The notes under the pieces were generated by a model. The model was not told the DNA's origin and did not search any database. It saw only the letters and a list, made by a program, of their open reading frames with translations. Source: Paenibacillus solanacearum (GTDB taxonomy: Bacteria > Bacillota > Bacilli > Paenibacillales > NBRC-103111). From it: 64,000 bases of DNA. Made by a program: the position numbers and the translations under genes. Positions 1 to 8,824 of the stretch are shown here, piece after piece. The DNA lies in the NCBI RefSeq assembly GCF_910593845.1, contig NZ_CAJVAS010000029.1, positions 19,669 to 83,668 on the forward strand. Reading direction: 5' to 3'. How positions within the stretch are numbered: position 1 is the first letter of the stretch; each line of letters opens with the position of its first letter.

Positions 1-2
1 GC

Positions 3-989
3 ATCAGCTATTTCAATGCCTTCATGTCCGAGACGGAAGCCGACTTTGTCAAATCGCTGGAGCAAGGCTTTGTCGTTAACGGGAGCACGACGACCTACAT
101 CAATTTCTTCGGCAAAGTGGTCGTCGACAATACCGACAGCAGCTTCGCCGCCTTCGATTCGGCATGGTCCGCGTCGACGAGCGGATCGGGATACTGGGGA
201 ACGAATTACGCTGTCGACGGCACCAGCGGGGCGGATGCTTCGACGCGATGGGCGAAATTTTCAACGCCGGATTCCAGCTCCTGGTATACGTTCCGGCCGG
301 GCCGGTACGACATCTACATGAGATGGCCGGCCGGCGCGGACAGGCCGGATGCCGCTCCGCTGGAAATTGCGTATAACGGCGGCGTCGATACGACCAAGTC
401 GGTGAATCAGAAGGTGAATGGCGGCCAGTGGAACTTGATCGGCAATTACAATTTGGCCGCAACGGGCGGTTATGTCAAGCTGCTGGCTACGGATGCGGGG
501 AATACGGCTGCCGATGCGGTGATGTTCGTCAAAACCGCGGACAACTTCCCGATCGCAAGCGCGGCGTATTCCAGCTCTCATGAAGGCTCGGGCTGGACGT
601 TCGCCAATATGTACGACGGCATCCGTTCCTCCGTATCGGGGAAATTAGGCTGGAGCAGCCAAAACAATACTTCGGCCAACCATACTGAATGGTTCACGGC
701 CGATCTCGGCAGTGCGAAGACGATCAGCCGGGTCGATCTGTACCCGAGAAACGACGCCACCCGCGTCGGAGACTGCTTCCCGATCGATTTTACGATCGAA
801 GTGTCGGCGGATAACGTCAACTGGACGACGGTCTCGACGAAGACGAATTACGCCAAGCCGGGGAATCAGGCGCAAAGCTTCACGTTCGCGCCGCAATCCG
901 CCAGATATGTCAAAATTAACGGAACGAATTTGAGGACCGATCAATACGGCGCTTACCGGATGCAGTTCGCCGAGATCGAAGTGTTCTAA
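3..989 (+). CDS. Secreted carbohydrate-binding protein, C-terminal part (golvesin-like + F5/8 type C domains)
   Basis: Partial: the frame is already open at the left edge, so only the last ~328 residues are visible. The first ~170 residues contain a Trp/Tyr-rich beta-sandwich segment (WYTFRPGRYDIYMRWPAG) resembling golvesin/Xly-type accessory domains. The last ~145 residues form a discoidin-like (F5/8 type C, CBM32-type) domain: predicted start near NFPIASAAYSSSHEG, then LGSAKTISRVDLYPR, and the closing ARYVKINGTN ... FAEIEVF, which reaches the C-terminus. Such tandem modules usually sit behind a catalytic domain of a secreted polysaccharide-degrading enzyme; that domain is outside the window, so the activity is unknown. 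A terminator follows at 1011-1055. Domain assignment is by pattern only. Confidence 0.75.
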   Translation: MSYFNAFMSETEADFVKSLEQGFVVNGSTTTYINFFGKVVVDNTDSSFAAFDSAWSASTSGSGYWGTNYAVDGTSGADASTRWAKFSTPDSSSWYTFRPGRYDIYMRWPAGADRPDAAPLEIAYNGGVDTTKSVNQKVNGGQWNLIGNYNLAATGGYVKLLATDAGNTAADAVMFVKTADNFPIASAAYSSSHEGSGWTFANMYDGIRSSVSGKLGWSSQNNTSANHTEWFTADLGSAKTISRVDLYPRNDATRVGDCFPIDFTIEVSADNVNWTTVSTKTNYAKPGNQAQSFTFAPQSARYVKINGTNLRTDQYGAYRMQFAEIEVF

Positions 990-1010
990 TCGCTCGATAG
1001 GTTGCGGTGC

Positions 1011-1055
1011 AGAGCAGCCTGGACATGGATACGTGTTCAGGCTGTTCTTTATTTT
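1011..1055 (+). terminator. Rho-independent terminator after the secreted protein
   Basis: Arms AGAGCAGCCTG (1011-1021) and CAGGCTGTTCTTT (1038-1050), followed by a T-rich stretch. Confidence 0.7.
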
Positions 1056-1179
1056 CTTGCGGAGCGAATACCGCGTGCGCTCGCTGCTTTCAAAAGACAG
1101 GCGAACAATTGTTCTTGAAAGGCGCGGGGAATCGTGTTAATATTTGGATATTATGGAATCTGTGGAGGAGGGATTTCGA

Positions 1180-2121
1180 TTGCTGCGCCAACCGGGCGAT
1201 ACTATAAAAGCCGTTTTCGTGCAAGCCCTTGAATCGTTCACCGATAAGCTGAAGAAGGACGATCAGGTGATTGCCGCCATACTGATGGGCAGCCTGTCCT
1301 ATGACGAAGTATGGGAGAAGTCGGACATCGATTTGAAGCTGATCGTTCATGAACAGAAGCTGGTCAAACGGTATGTTTGCTTTACGGAGAACGGCATTCC
1401 GATTAACGCCAGCATCGATTCCCGCAACGATTTCAAGCGATGGGTGGAGAAGTCGGTTCAAGGCTCCATCAGCCATTCGATGCTTGTGCGCAGCACGCTG
1501 CTGTTCGCCAAAGAAGAAAGCATCCGGGACTACTTCGCCGATATCCGTTATGTCGGAGAGCGCGACAGGCAGCTCCAGCTGCTGCAGCTCGGCTGCTTTG
1601 CCCTGGGCAGTATGGCCAAAGCGGAGAAATGGCTGTGCGTGAAGCAGGACTTTACATATTGCGCGTTCTGGATGATCAAGATGATCGATGTGCTCGCCAG
1701 AATCGAGGTCATCTTGAATAAGGAGGTGCCGATGCGGGAGGCGGTACAGCAGGCTGCCGTCTACAACCCGGCATTTTTTGGGAGCGTATACACGGGGCTG
1801 GTGAACGAGACGGTGAATGAAGCGAAGGCGGAGACGGCGCTTCGCCTCATTCAAAGCTATCTGGAAGAACGAACGGAGATGCTGTTCAAGCCGATCCTCG
1901 ACTACTTGAAGCAGGAGGCGGACGTTCGTTCTTTGACAGAGATGACCGACAAGCTGTCTGCGGTCGTCCATCTGGACGGAGGCATGCTGTTCATGGCGTG
2001 CGATTGGCTGGCCGAGCGCGGCTTCATCATGAAAACGTCGGTACAGGAGGCAGCGACGCCCAAAAGCCGCATTGCGCTGGAGGAGCCGGCATATTTGTAC
2101 GAAGACGACGAGATCGAATAA
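1180..2121 (+). CDS. Nucleotidyltransferase-fold protein
   Basis: Protein of 313 residues. Near the N-terminus, GSLSYDEVWEKSDIDLKLI carries the G-S-x(n)-D-x-D signature of the polymerase-beta/KNTase-type nucleotidyltransferase fold: the GS pair binds nucleotide and the two Asp ligate metal. Aminoglycoside-modifying enzymes, MNT antitoxins and many uncharacterised transferases share this motif, so the substrate cannot be named. The remainder is helical. I chose TTG 1180 because GGAGGAGGGA (1164-1173) lies 6 nt upstream; an in-frame ATG at 1153 and a TTG at 1144 lack such a site. It lies 133 bp before the uvrA-like gene on the same strand, without an obvious terminator between them. Confidence 0.7.
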   Translation: MLRQPGDTIKAVFVQALESFTDKLKKDDQVIAAILMGSLSYDEVWEKSDIDLKLIVHEQKLVKRYVCFTENGIPINASIDSRNDFKRWVEKSVQGSISHSMLVRSTLLFAKEESIRDYFADIRYVGERDRQLQLLQLGCFALGSMAKAEKWLCVKQDFTYCAFWMIKMIDVLARIEVILNKEVPMREAVQQAAVYNPAFFGSVYTGLVNETVNEAKAETALRLIQSYLEERTEMLFKPILDYLKQEADVRSLTEMTDKLSAVVHLDGGMLFMACDWLAERGFIMKTSVQEAATPKSRIALEEPAYLYEDDEIE

Positions 2122-2254
2122 ACGTCATTGGAGCGACCAGAGCTTCGCTTGAAAAATTGTCAGACAAGAGATTTCGAAGCGAGGACATTGTGATTATGCG
2201 CAAGATCCCGATCATGCGCGTAATGATCCCAATCGTAGGAGTGAGCCGGAAGCC

Positions 2255-5146
2255 GTGAAGCATTATATTGAGGTCAGAGGGGCAAGACAGAACAATTTGC
2301 GCAATATCGACGTGAATATACCGAGGGACAAGCTGACGGTCGTTACCGGCGTAAGCGGCTCGGGGAAATCGTCGCTCGCCTTTGAGGTGATATACGGGGA
2401 AGGGCAGAGGCGCTTTCTCGAATCGCTGTCCACCTTCGCCAAGAGCCGGATGAGTCAGATTAAGAAGCCGGATGTTGATTTCGTATTCGGATTGTCCCCG
2501 GTCATCGCGATCGAGCAGAAGAAAGGCATCGTCAACCCTCGCTCGACCGTAGGGACGATGACGGACTTGTACGATTTCATGCGGCTACTGTTTGCTTCCG
2601 CCGGCGATGCATGCTGTCCGTTCTGCAGTCATCCGATTCCGACGAAGACCGTCAACCAAATGATCGACCGGCTGCAGTCGCTGCCGGAAGGGACGGAAGT
2701 TGAAGTGCTGGCGCCCGTATTCAAACTGTACGGCGAAGATTATGAAACGCTGTTCGACGAGATCCGGGCCAAAGGCTTCCGTACCGTCAAGCTGGACGGG
2801 CAAGTACACAGCCTCAGCGACAATCTGGAGCTGGAGGAAGAGGCGGACTGCGAGATCGAGGTTGTGGTCGACAAGATTGTGGTCCAGCCGGGCTTGTCCA
2901 AGATGATGCTCAAGACAATCGAGAACAGCTTGAGTCTGGTCGGAGACGGCTTCATTCGCTTTGTACTCGCCGGGGATGCGGATGGTACCGTAGCGGAGTC
3001 GTTTTACCGCGGCTTTGGCTGTCCGGCGCATCAGATTACGATGGGAGAGCTGCAGGCCCATTACTTCTCGTTCAACGATCCGAACAGCGCTTGCCGCACA
3101 TGCGGCGGTCTCGGCACGTTCATGCGCACGGAACCGCGGTTTCTCGTGAAAAATCCGGAGAAGAGCATCACCAGGGGCGCGCTCGACACGATGCTGCTCA
3201 GCTCGAATTCGACGTGGACGCACCGCAAAATCATGTTTCACAGCATGGCGCTGCATTTCGAGTTCAGCCTCGATACCCCGTTCTGTGAGCTTCCGGACAA
3301 CATTCGGAATATGCTCGTCTTCGGCACAAAGGGGCAGAAATTCCCGATCGTTCACCCGGAGGAAGCGACGAACGTCCGCAGCCGGTTTAACGGCAGACTG
3401 GTCGGCTACGGCGGCATGGTCAACGACGTGAACCGGTGGTACAAAAACTTCGTCAAGAAAAAAGTGTCCGGCGGCGCGCAAGAGGAGTTTTTCAAGCGGG
3501 TGATGGTCGAGCACGCTTGCCCCGACTGCGAGGGCAGGAAGCTGAAGCAGCAGCGGTTTTGCGTCACCGTCGGCGGCCGCAACATTCACGAGCTGTGTAC
3601 GATGCCGCTTCAGGAGCTGAGAAGCTTTCTGGCCGAAGTCTTGTTCCCGGCAGAGAAGGAGCAAGTCGGCCGGCAAATCGTCCATGAAATTACGAGCCGG
3701 CTGGGGCTGCTCATCGACATTGGACTCGAGTATCTCAGCCTCGGCCGCCGCTCCGATTCCATCTCCGGCGGCGAAGCGCAAAGAATCCGGCTGTCGACGC
3801 AGATCAGCTCGGGACTGATGGGTATGCTGTACGTGCTCGACGAGCCGAGCATCGGTCTGCATGCCCGGGACAGCGTACGCATTGTCGACACGCTGAAGAA
3901 GCTGCGCGATATCGGCAATACGATCATCGTCGTAGAGCATGACATCGACACGATCAAGAGCGCCGATTATATAATCGAGATCGGTCCCGGCCCGGGCGTG
4001 CACGGCGGCCAATTAATCGCGCAGGGAACTGCTGCGGAGCTGCGGGACAATACGGATTCGCTCACAGGCTCGTTTCTAGCCGGTTACCGGAGAATCGACC
4101 TGCCGCTCAGAAGAAGACCGTCGAACGGCTCCTCTCTTGTGATCAAGGGGGCGAGGGCGAACAATTTGCGCAATGTCGATGTCGCCATCCCGCTCGGCGT
4201 GATGGTTTGCGTGACCGGCGTATCGGGCTCGGGCAAGAGCACGTTGATCAACGAAGTGATGTATAAGCAGCTGTGCGCGGTATTTCAGGATGCGCGGGTC
4301 GTGCCCGGCGAGCATGATGCGCTGGAAGGCCACGAATCGATCTCCAGCGTCATTCATATCGATCAATCGCCGATCGGGCGCAGCAGCCGGTCCAATCCGG
4401 CGACGTACGTCGGATTTTTCGACCGTATCCGCGAATGGTTTGCGGAGTCGCCAGCCGCTGCCGAGAAAGGTCTCGGCAAGAACGACTTCAGCTTTAACCA
4501 TAAGAACGGCGGCCGCTGCGAGCATTGTCAGGGCGAAGGGATCGTGACGACGCAGCTGCAATTCATGCCGGACATCGAAGCCGTCTGCCCGGCTTGTAAA
4601 GGCGCGCGCTTTAACAACGACGTGCTGGAGGTGCGGATTAAGGGCAGGACGATTGCCGACGTGCTCGAGATGAGCATCGAGGAAGCGATGACATTCTTCG
4701 AAGATCAGTCTTACATCCTCCATAAGCTGAATGTGCTGAATCAGCTCGGCCTCGGTTATTTGCGGCTCGGTCAGTCGTCGACGACGTTGTCGGGCGGGGA
4801 AGCGCAGCGGATCAAGCTGGCGACCGAGCTGGGCAAGATCAAGCGCGGCGCGCATAACTTGTATATATTGGACGAGCCGACGACGGGCCTGCATTTGCAG
4901 GACATCCAAAAGCTCATCGATTGCGTGAACCAGCTTGTCGACGCAGGTCACACCGTACTTGTCATCGAGCATCATCTGGATATGATCAAGGTGGCGGATC
5001 ATATTATCGACATGGGCCCGGAAGGCGGCAAAGGCGGCGGTACGGTCGTCGCGCAGGGCACGCCGGAGGAGGTCGCCAAGGTTGCCGGCTCGCATACGGG
5101 GAAGTTTCTCCGCGGCGTGCTGGAGACGGATAACCGGTATTGGTAG
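2255..5146 (+). CDS. uvrA-like: UvrA-family excinuclease ATPase (divergent paralogue)
   Basis: 963 residues, the length of a full UvrA. Two ABC ATPase modules are visible: Walker A GVSGSGKS near residue 35 and again near 660, and two signatures (SGGEAQRIRL and LSGGEAQRIKLATEL). Zinc-binding Cys pairs occur as CPFC, CRTC, CPDC and CEHC...CPAC, and IDQSPIGRSSRSNPATYVG matches the conserved UvrA segment. UvrA scans DNA for bulky lesions and loads UvrB. Differences from the usual sequence (for example AKSRMSQIKKPDVDFVFGL in the first module) and the absence of uvrB next door suggest a paralogue rather than the housekeeping copy. GTG start with TAGGAGTGAG (2236-2245) upstream. Confidence 0.85.
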   Translation: MKHYIEVRGARQNNLRNIDVNIPRDKLTVVTGVSGSGKSSLAFEVIYGEGQRRFLESLSTFAKSRMSQIKKPDVDFVFGLSPVIAIEQKKGIVNPRSTVGTMTDLYDFMRLLFASAGDACCPFCSHPIPTKTVNQMIDRLQSLPEGTEVEVLAPVFKLYGEDYETLFDEIRAKGFRTVKLDGQVHSLSDNLELEEEADCEIEVVVDKIVVQPGLSKMMLKTIENSLSLVGDGFIRFVLAGDADGTVAESFYRGFGCPAHQITMGELQAHYFSFNDPNSACRTCGGLGTFMRTEPRFLVKNPEKSITRGALDTMLLSSNSTWTHRKIMFHSMALHFEFSLDTPFCELPDNIRNMLVFGTKGQKFPIVHPEEATNVRSRFNGRLVGYGGMVNDVNRWYKNFVKKKVSGGAQEEFFKRVMVEHACPDCEGRKLKQQRFCVTVGGRNIHELCTMPLQELRSFLAEVLFPAEKEQVGRQIVHEITSRLGLLIDIGLEYLSLGRRSDSISGGEAQRIRLSTQISSGLMGMLYVLDEPSIGLHARDSVRIVDTLKKLRDIGNTIIVVEHDIDTIKSADYIIEIGPGPGVHGGQLIAQGTAAELRDNTDSLTGSFLAGYRRIDLPLRRRPSNGSSLVIKGARANNLRNVDVAIPLGVMVCVTGVSGSGKSTLINEVMYKQLCAVFQDARVVPGEHDALEGHESISSVIHIDQSPIGRSSRSNPATYVGFFDRIREWFAESPAAAEKGLGKNDFSFNHKNGGRCEHCQGEGIVTTQLQFMPDIEAVCPACKGARFNNDVLEVRIKGRTIADVLEMSIEEAMTFFEDQSYILHKLNVLNQLGLGYLRLGQSSTTLSGGEAQRIKLATELGKIKRGAHNLYILDEPTTGLHLQDIQKLIDCVNQLVDAGHTVLVIEHHLDMIKVADHIIDMGPEGGKGGGTVVAQGTPEEVAKVAGSHTGKFLRGVLETDNRYW

Positions 5147-5174
5147 GCGCACAAATCGAAAAGACACGACAATC

Positions 5175-5207
5175 CCCGCATCGTTTCGCCGATGCGGGTT
5201 TTATTTT
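5175..5207 (+). terminator. Terminator after uvrA-like gene
   Basis: CCCGCATCG / CGATGCGGG stem with a short loop, followed by TTTTATTTT. Confidence 0.85.
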
Positions 5208-5255
5208 GTTCCAAAATCAGTAATTCCGTTCCCATACTAATAAGACCGTCATTGG

Positions 5256-5269
5256 TGAAAGCGCTAGAA
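5256..5269 (+). promoter_or_regulatory. Candidate cre (CcpA) site ahead of the DUF993 operon
   Basis: TGAAAGCGCTAGAA matches the catabolite-response consensus TGWAANCGNTNWCA except at the 3' end. It lies 57 nt upstream of the operon start, the position expected for carbon-catabolite control of a sugar operon. Motif match only. Confidence 0.4.
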
Positions 5270-5325
5270 TGGAGCCAGAGAACATAGAACATCATCTTTT
5301 TATTAGGGAAGGGAGCTATCATATC

Positions 5326-6477
5326 ATGGCAACGATTCAGCTTGGCATCATTATGAACGGCGTGACGGGGAGAATGGGGACGAATCAGCATTTGATCCGC
5401 TCCATCATGGCCATCCGCCAGCAGGGCGGCGTGCAGCTGTCGAATGGAGACGTCATTATGCCGGACCCGATCCTCGTCGGCCGTCAGGAGCATAAGCTTC
5501 GCGCCTTGGCGGAGACGCACGGACTCGAGCGTTGGAGCACGAATCTCGACGAGTGCCTGGCCGATCCGCACAACCGGATCTATTTTGATTCGCAAACGAC
5601 GGTGATGCGGTCGGAGAGCATCAAGAAAGCGATTGCGGCAGGCAAGCATATATACACGGAGAAGCCGACGGCCGAGAGCTTGAGCGACGCGCTGGAGCTG
5701 GTCAAGCTTGCGCGCGAGGCGGGCGTGAAGAACGGCGTCGTGCAGGACAAACTGTTTTTGCCCGGTTTGATCAAGCTGAAGCGGCTGATCGATTCCGGCT
5801 TTTTCGGACGCATTTTGTCGGTGCGCATGGAATTCGGCTACTGGGTATTCGAAGGCGATTGGCAGCCGGGACAGCGCCCTTCGTGGAATTACCGCAAAGA
5901 AGACGGCGGCGGCATTATCGTCGACATGTTCGCCCACTGGCGTTACGTTCTCGATAATTTGTTTGGCTCGGTCAAGTCGGTATCATGCCTTGGCGTCACC
6001 CATATCCCGGATCGTATTGACGAGCAAGGCAAGCGCTATGACTGCACAGCGGACGACGCCGCTTACGCTACGTTCCTGCTGGAAGGCGATATCGTAGCGC
6101 AAGTGAACTCCTCCTGGGCTGTTCGCGTCGATCGCGAGGACCTGCTTACGATCCAGGTCGACGGCACGGAAGGCAGCGCCGTCGCAGGCTTGCGCAACTG
6201 CCGCAGCCAGCATCGGGTCAATACGCCGAAACCGGTATGGAACCCGGACATCCCGAATCCGTTTGCCTTCCGGGAGCAATGGGAGCAAGTGCCGGACAAT
6301 CAGCTGTTCGATAACGGGTTTAAAATCCAATGGGAGCTGTTCCTGAAGCACATCGTTACCGATTCTCCATTCCCGTGGGATTTGCTGGAAGGGGCAAAGG
6401 GCACGCAGTTGTCCGAGCTCGGCCTCGCTTCCTGGCAGGAGCGGCGCTGGATCGATATCCCCGAGCTGACCGTATAA
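5326..6477 (+). CDS. Gfo/Idh/MocA-family oxidoreductase (operon gene 1)
   Basis: 383 residues. The N-terminus MATIQLGIIMNGVTGRMG is a Rossmann nucleotide-binding turn. IYTEKPTAES around residue 110 is the EKP motif of the family, whose Lys lies at the active site, and the C-terminal half is the alpha/beta substrate domain. These enzymes oxidise or reduce sugars, inositols or polyols with NAD(P). Start ATG 5326 is preceded by AGGGAAGGGAG; an ATG at 5269 has no ribosome site. The next gene follows after 15 nt and then the isomerase after 24 nt, a tight operon. I infer this enzyme makes the keto intermediate that the other two process. The natural substrate is unknown. Confidence 0.85.
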   Translation: MATIQLGIIMNGVTGRMGTNQHLIRSIMAIRQQGGVQLSNGDVIMPDPILVGRQEHKLRALAETHGLERWSTNLDECLADPHNRIYFDSQTTVMRSESIKKAIAAGKHIYTEKPTAESLSDALELVKLAREAGVKNGVVQDKLFLPGLIKLKRLIDSGFFGRILSVRMEFGYWVFEGDWQPGQRPSWNYRKEDGGGIIVDMFAHWRYVLDNLFGSVKSVSCLGVTHIPDRIDEQGKRYDCTADDAAYATFLLEGDIVAQVNSSWAVRVDREDLLTIQVDGTEGSAVAGLRNCRSQHRVNTPKPVWNPDIPNPFAFREQWEQVPDNQLFDNGFKIQWELFLKHIVTDSPFPWDLLEGAKGTQLSELGLASWQERRWIDIPELTV

Positions 6478-6492
6478 GGAGGGAACCACCCG

Positions 6493-7656
6493 ATGGCACT
6501 TCGAATCAAGCTTCCGCGTTCCGACAGGTCTTCGTATCTATATGAATTCGGCAACACCGAGCCGCTTGCCCAGGCGAAGGGCTCGTTTCACAGCCGCATC
6601 GCCTTCTCAGCCGCTCATGTGGTGTGCGATCCGTGGTCGGCGAGCGACCCGTTGTCGAGTGCCGCCATCGACTATAAGGCGACGATGGCGTACCGGCACC
6701 ATCTATGGTCGCTCGGGTTCGCCGTCGCCGAAGCGATGGATACCGCGCAGCGGGGGATGGGACTCGACTGGCAGCGATCGAAGGAACTGATCGCGCACTC
6801 GATTAGCGAAGCGCGTTCCGTCGGCGGACATGTCGCCTGCGGAGCGGGCACCGACCAGTTGGCCGTGAGCCCGAATTTGACGCTGGAGCAAGTGGAGGCG
6901 GCCTATGAGGAGCAGTGCGCGTATATCGAGGGCTTGGGCGGGCATATCATCCTGATGGCCAGCCGGGCGCTGGCCGCCGTGGCCAAAGGACCGGAAGATT
7001 ATGAGCGGGTCTACGGTAAAATCCTCGGGCAAGTGTCGCGGCCGGTCATTCTTCACTGGCTCGGCGACATGTTCGATCCGGCGCTCGCCGGCTATTGGGG
7101 CCATAAGGACATTGATTCGGCGATGGACGTATGCCTGCGCATCATTCGCAGCCATGCCGACAAGATCGACGGCATCAAAATTTCGCTGCTCGACGCGAGC
7201 AAGGAAATCGTCATGCGCCGCCAGCTCCCGGCGCATGCTCGGATGTATACCGGCGACGATTTCAACTACCCCGAGCTGATCAAAGGGGACGAGGCCGGAT
7301 ACAGCCACGCCCTGCTCGGCATATTCGACGCCATTGCACCGGTTGCGTCCGCAGCGCTGCAGGCGCTGGACGCAGGGCAGACGGACCGGTACCACGAGCT
7401 GATGGACCGCACGCTGCCGCTTTCCCGGCATATTTTCCAAAAGCCGACCTACGCCTACAAAACGGGCATCGTCTTCATGGCTTACTTGAATGGCCATCAA
7501 TCGCATTTCCGGATGCTCGGCGGAGCCGAAGGCGCACGCAGCGCGATCCATCTGGCGGATTTGTTCGTGCTGGCCGATCAGGCCGGATTAATCGCCGATC
7601 CCGAGCTTGCGGCCAAACGGATGGAGCTCATGCTGACCATGTCCGGTATGGACTAA
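6493..7656 (+). CDS. DUF993 family protein, dihydrodipicolinate-synthase-like aldolase
   Basis: 387 residues, recognised as the DUF993 family, distant relatives of the DHDPS/NAL class I aldolases. The predicted TIM barrel contains DGIKISLLD with Lys229 where DHDPS-type enzymes place the Schiff-base lysine (GIK motif), and PVILHWLGDMFDP is another conserved barrel strand. It lies between an NAD-dependent dehydrogenase and a TIM-barrel isomerase, so a retro-aldol step on an oxidised sugar or sugar acid is a reasonable inference. I know of no established activity for this family. The ribosome site AAGGAGGGA lies 6-8 nt before the ATG. Confidence 0.8.
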   Translation: MALRIKLPRSDRSSYLYEFGNTEPLAQAKGSFHSRIAFSAAHVVCDPWSASDPLSSAAIDYKATMAYRHHLWSLGFAVAEAMDTAQRGMGLDWQRSKELIAHSISEARSVGGHVACGAGTDQLAVSPNLTLEQVEAAYEEQCAYIEGLGGHIILMASRALAAVAKGPEDYERVYGKILGQVSRPVILHWLGDMFDPALAGYWGHKDIDSAMDVCLRIIRSHADKIDGIKISLLDASKEIVMRRQLPAHARMYTGDDFNYPELIKGDEAGYSHALLGIFDAIAPVASAALQALDAGQTDRYHELMDRTLPLSRHIFQKPTYAYKTGIVFMAYLNGHQSHFRMLGGAEGARSAIHLADLFVLADQAGLIADPELAAKRMELMLTMSGMD

Positions 7657-7680
7657 ACGAACAGGTAAAGGAGACAGCCC

Positions 7681-8502
7681 ATGACTAAGCTTGATTCCAT
7701 AGAGCGGTTGAGCTTGAACCAAATCACAACGGACCGCTGGTCCTTGAAGGAAGCGGCGGAAGGCTGCGTACGGGCCGGCATTGGCTGGATCGCGCCGTGG
7801 CGGCACAAGGTAGCCGAAGCGGGACTGGCCGAAAGCAGGCGGATCATCCAGGATACGGGACTGCGCGTATCGAGCCTGTGCCGTGGCGGGATGTTTCCGG
7901 CGGAAACCGCGGGCGAGCGTCAGGCGAAGCTGGACGACAACCGCCGGGCGGTCGAAGAAGCGGCGGAGCTCGGCGCCGACGTGCTGGTGCTCGTCTGCGG
8001 CCCGTCTTCGAATAAGGACATCGCCCTTGCAAGGCAGTACGTGCAGGAGGGGATCGAGAAGCTGATTCCGTTCGCGAGGGAACACGGCGTGCGTCTGGCG
8101 ATCGAACCGCTGCATCCGATGTATGCGGCGGAGCGCTCCGTCATCGTCACGCTGGAGCAAGCCAATACGCTGGCTGAACGGTTCTCGCCCCAAGATGTAG
8201 GCGTCGTCGTCGACGTGTTCCATGTATGGTGGGATCCGAACTTGTACCGCGAGATTGAGCGCGCGGGCAGCCGCATTCTCGGCTTTCACGTATCCGACTG
8301 GATCGTCCCGACGCCGGATATGCTGATGGGACGGGGTATGATGGGAGACGGCGTGATCGAAATCCGCAAAATCCGCCATGCGGTGGAAGCTGCCGGCTAC
8401 CAAGGACCGATTGAGGTGGAAATTTTCAACCGGCAAATTTGGGATATGCAGGGCGACGAGGCGCTGGCGTTGACGAAAAGCCGTTATTTGGAGCACGTGT
8501 AA
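7681..8502 (+). CDS. Sugar phosphate isomerase/epimerase (xylose isomerase-like TIM barrel)
   Basis: 273 residues in the AP-endonuclease-2 / xylose-isomerase-like family. Metal-ligand signatures are visible: LAIEPLHPMY (Glu on a central strand), GVVVDVFHVWWDP (Asp and His), and GFHVSDWIVP followed by GPIEVEIFN (second Glu). Members interconvert ketoses, or act on inositol or 3-keto sugars. It is the last gene of the three-gene operon, with AAAGGAGAC before the ATG. Reaction inferred from family only; substrate unknown. Confidence 0.8.
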   Translation: MTKLDSIERLSLNQITTDRWSLKEAAEGCVRAGIGWIAPWRHKVAEAGLAESRRIIQDTGLRVSSLCRGGMFPAETAGERQAKLDDNRRAVEEAAELGADVLVLVCGPSSNKDIALARQYVQEGIEKLIPFAREHGVRLAIEPLHPMYAAERSVIVTLEQANTLAERFSPQDVGVVVDVFHVWWDPNLYREIERAGSRILGFHVSDWIVPTPDMLMGRGMMGDGVIEIRKIRHAVEAAGYQGPIEVEIFNRQIWDMQGDEALALTKSRYLEHV

Positions 8503-8554
8503 TCGTATGGATACATGCTGATTGAATAAGTGCAAATGGGAAGGGGCGAGCCTC

Positions 8555-8728
8555 TTGCTGGAGACGGAATTCATCTGCTACTACTTTTGGCCTGAGGAAG
8601 AAGAAGGAGAAGAGGAGGAGGGCGGGAACCCGTCTCGGCAGCAGGAGGGGCGAGGGGATCCCCATGAGCCGGCGAATCACGCAATGCCGCCGGATGCTTC
8701 GGGGGAACGCATAGAACCGGAGAAGTAG
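8555..8728 (+). CDS. Possible small acidic protein
   Basis: An open frame of 57 codons, TTG start, with GGAAGGGGC 7-8 nt upstream. The N-terminus is hydrophobic (ETEFICYYFW) and is followed by a Glu run (PEEEEGEEEEGG) and a polar tail. It lies in the gap between the DUF993 operon and the AraC gene. I do not recognise it. Composition and length make a chance frame quite possible. Confidence 0.25.
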   Translation: MLETEFICYYFWPEEEEGEEEEGGNPSRQQEGRGDPHEPANHAMPPDASGERIEPEK

Positions 8729-8824
8729 GGAACGATCGAATTCGTCTTGCGCGGAATTCCCAGTGGAGTAAAATGGTAGTATCACCGTCTTACTCATTGG
8801 GGGAATTGCCGCTTGGAGATCCAG

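Noticed and set aside
2585..4012. 475-codon minus-strand open frame opposite the uvrA-like gene
   Set aside because: Same codon-bias artefact; no motif and no plausible start.
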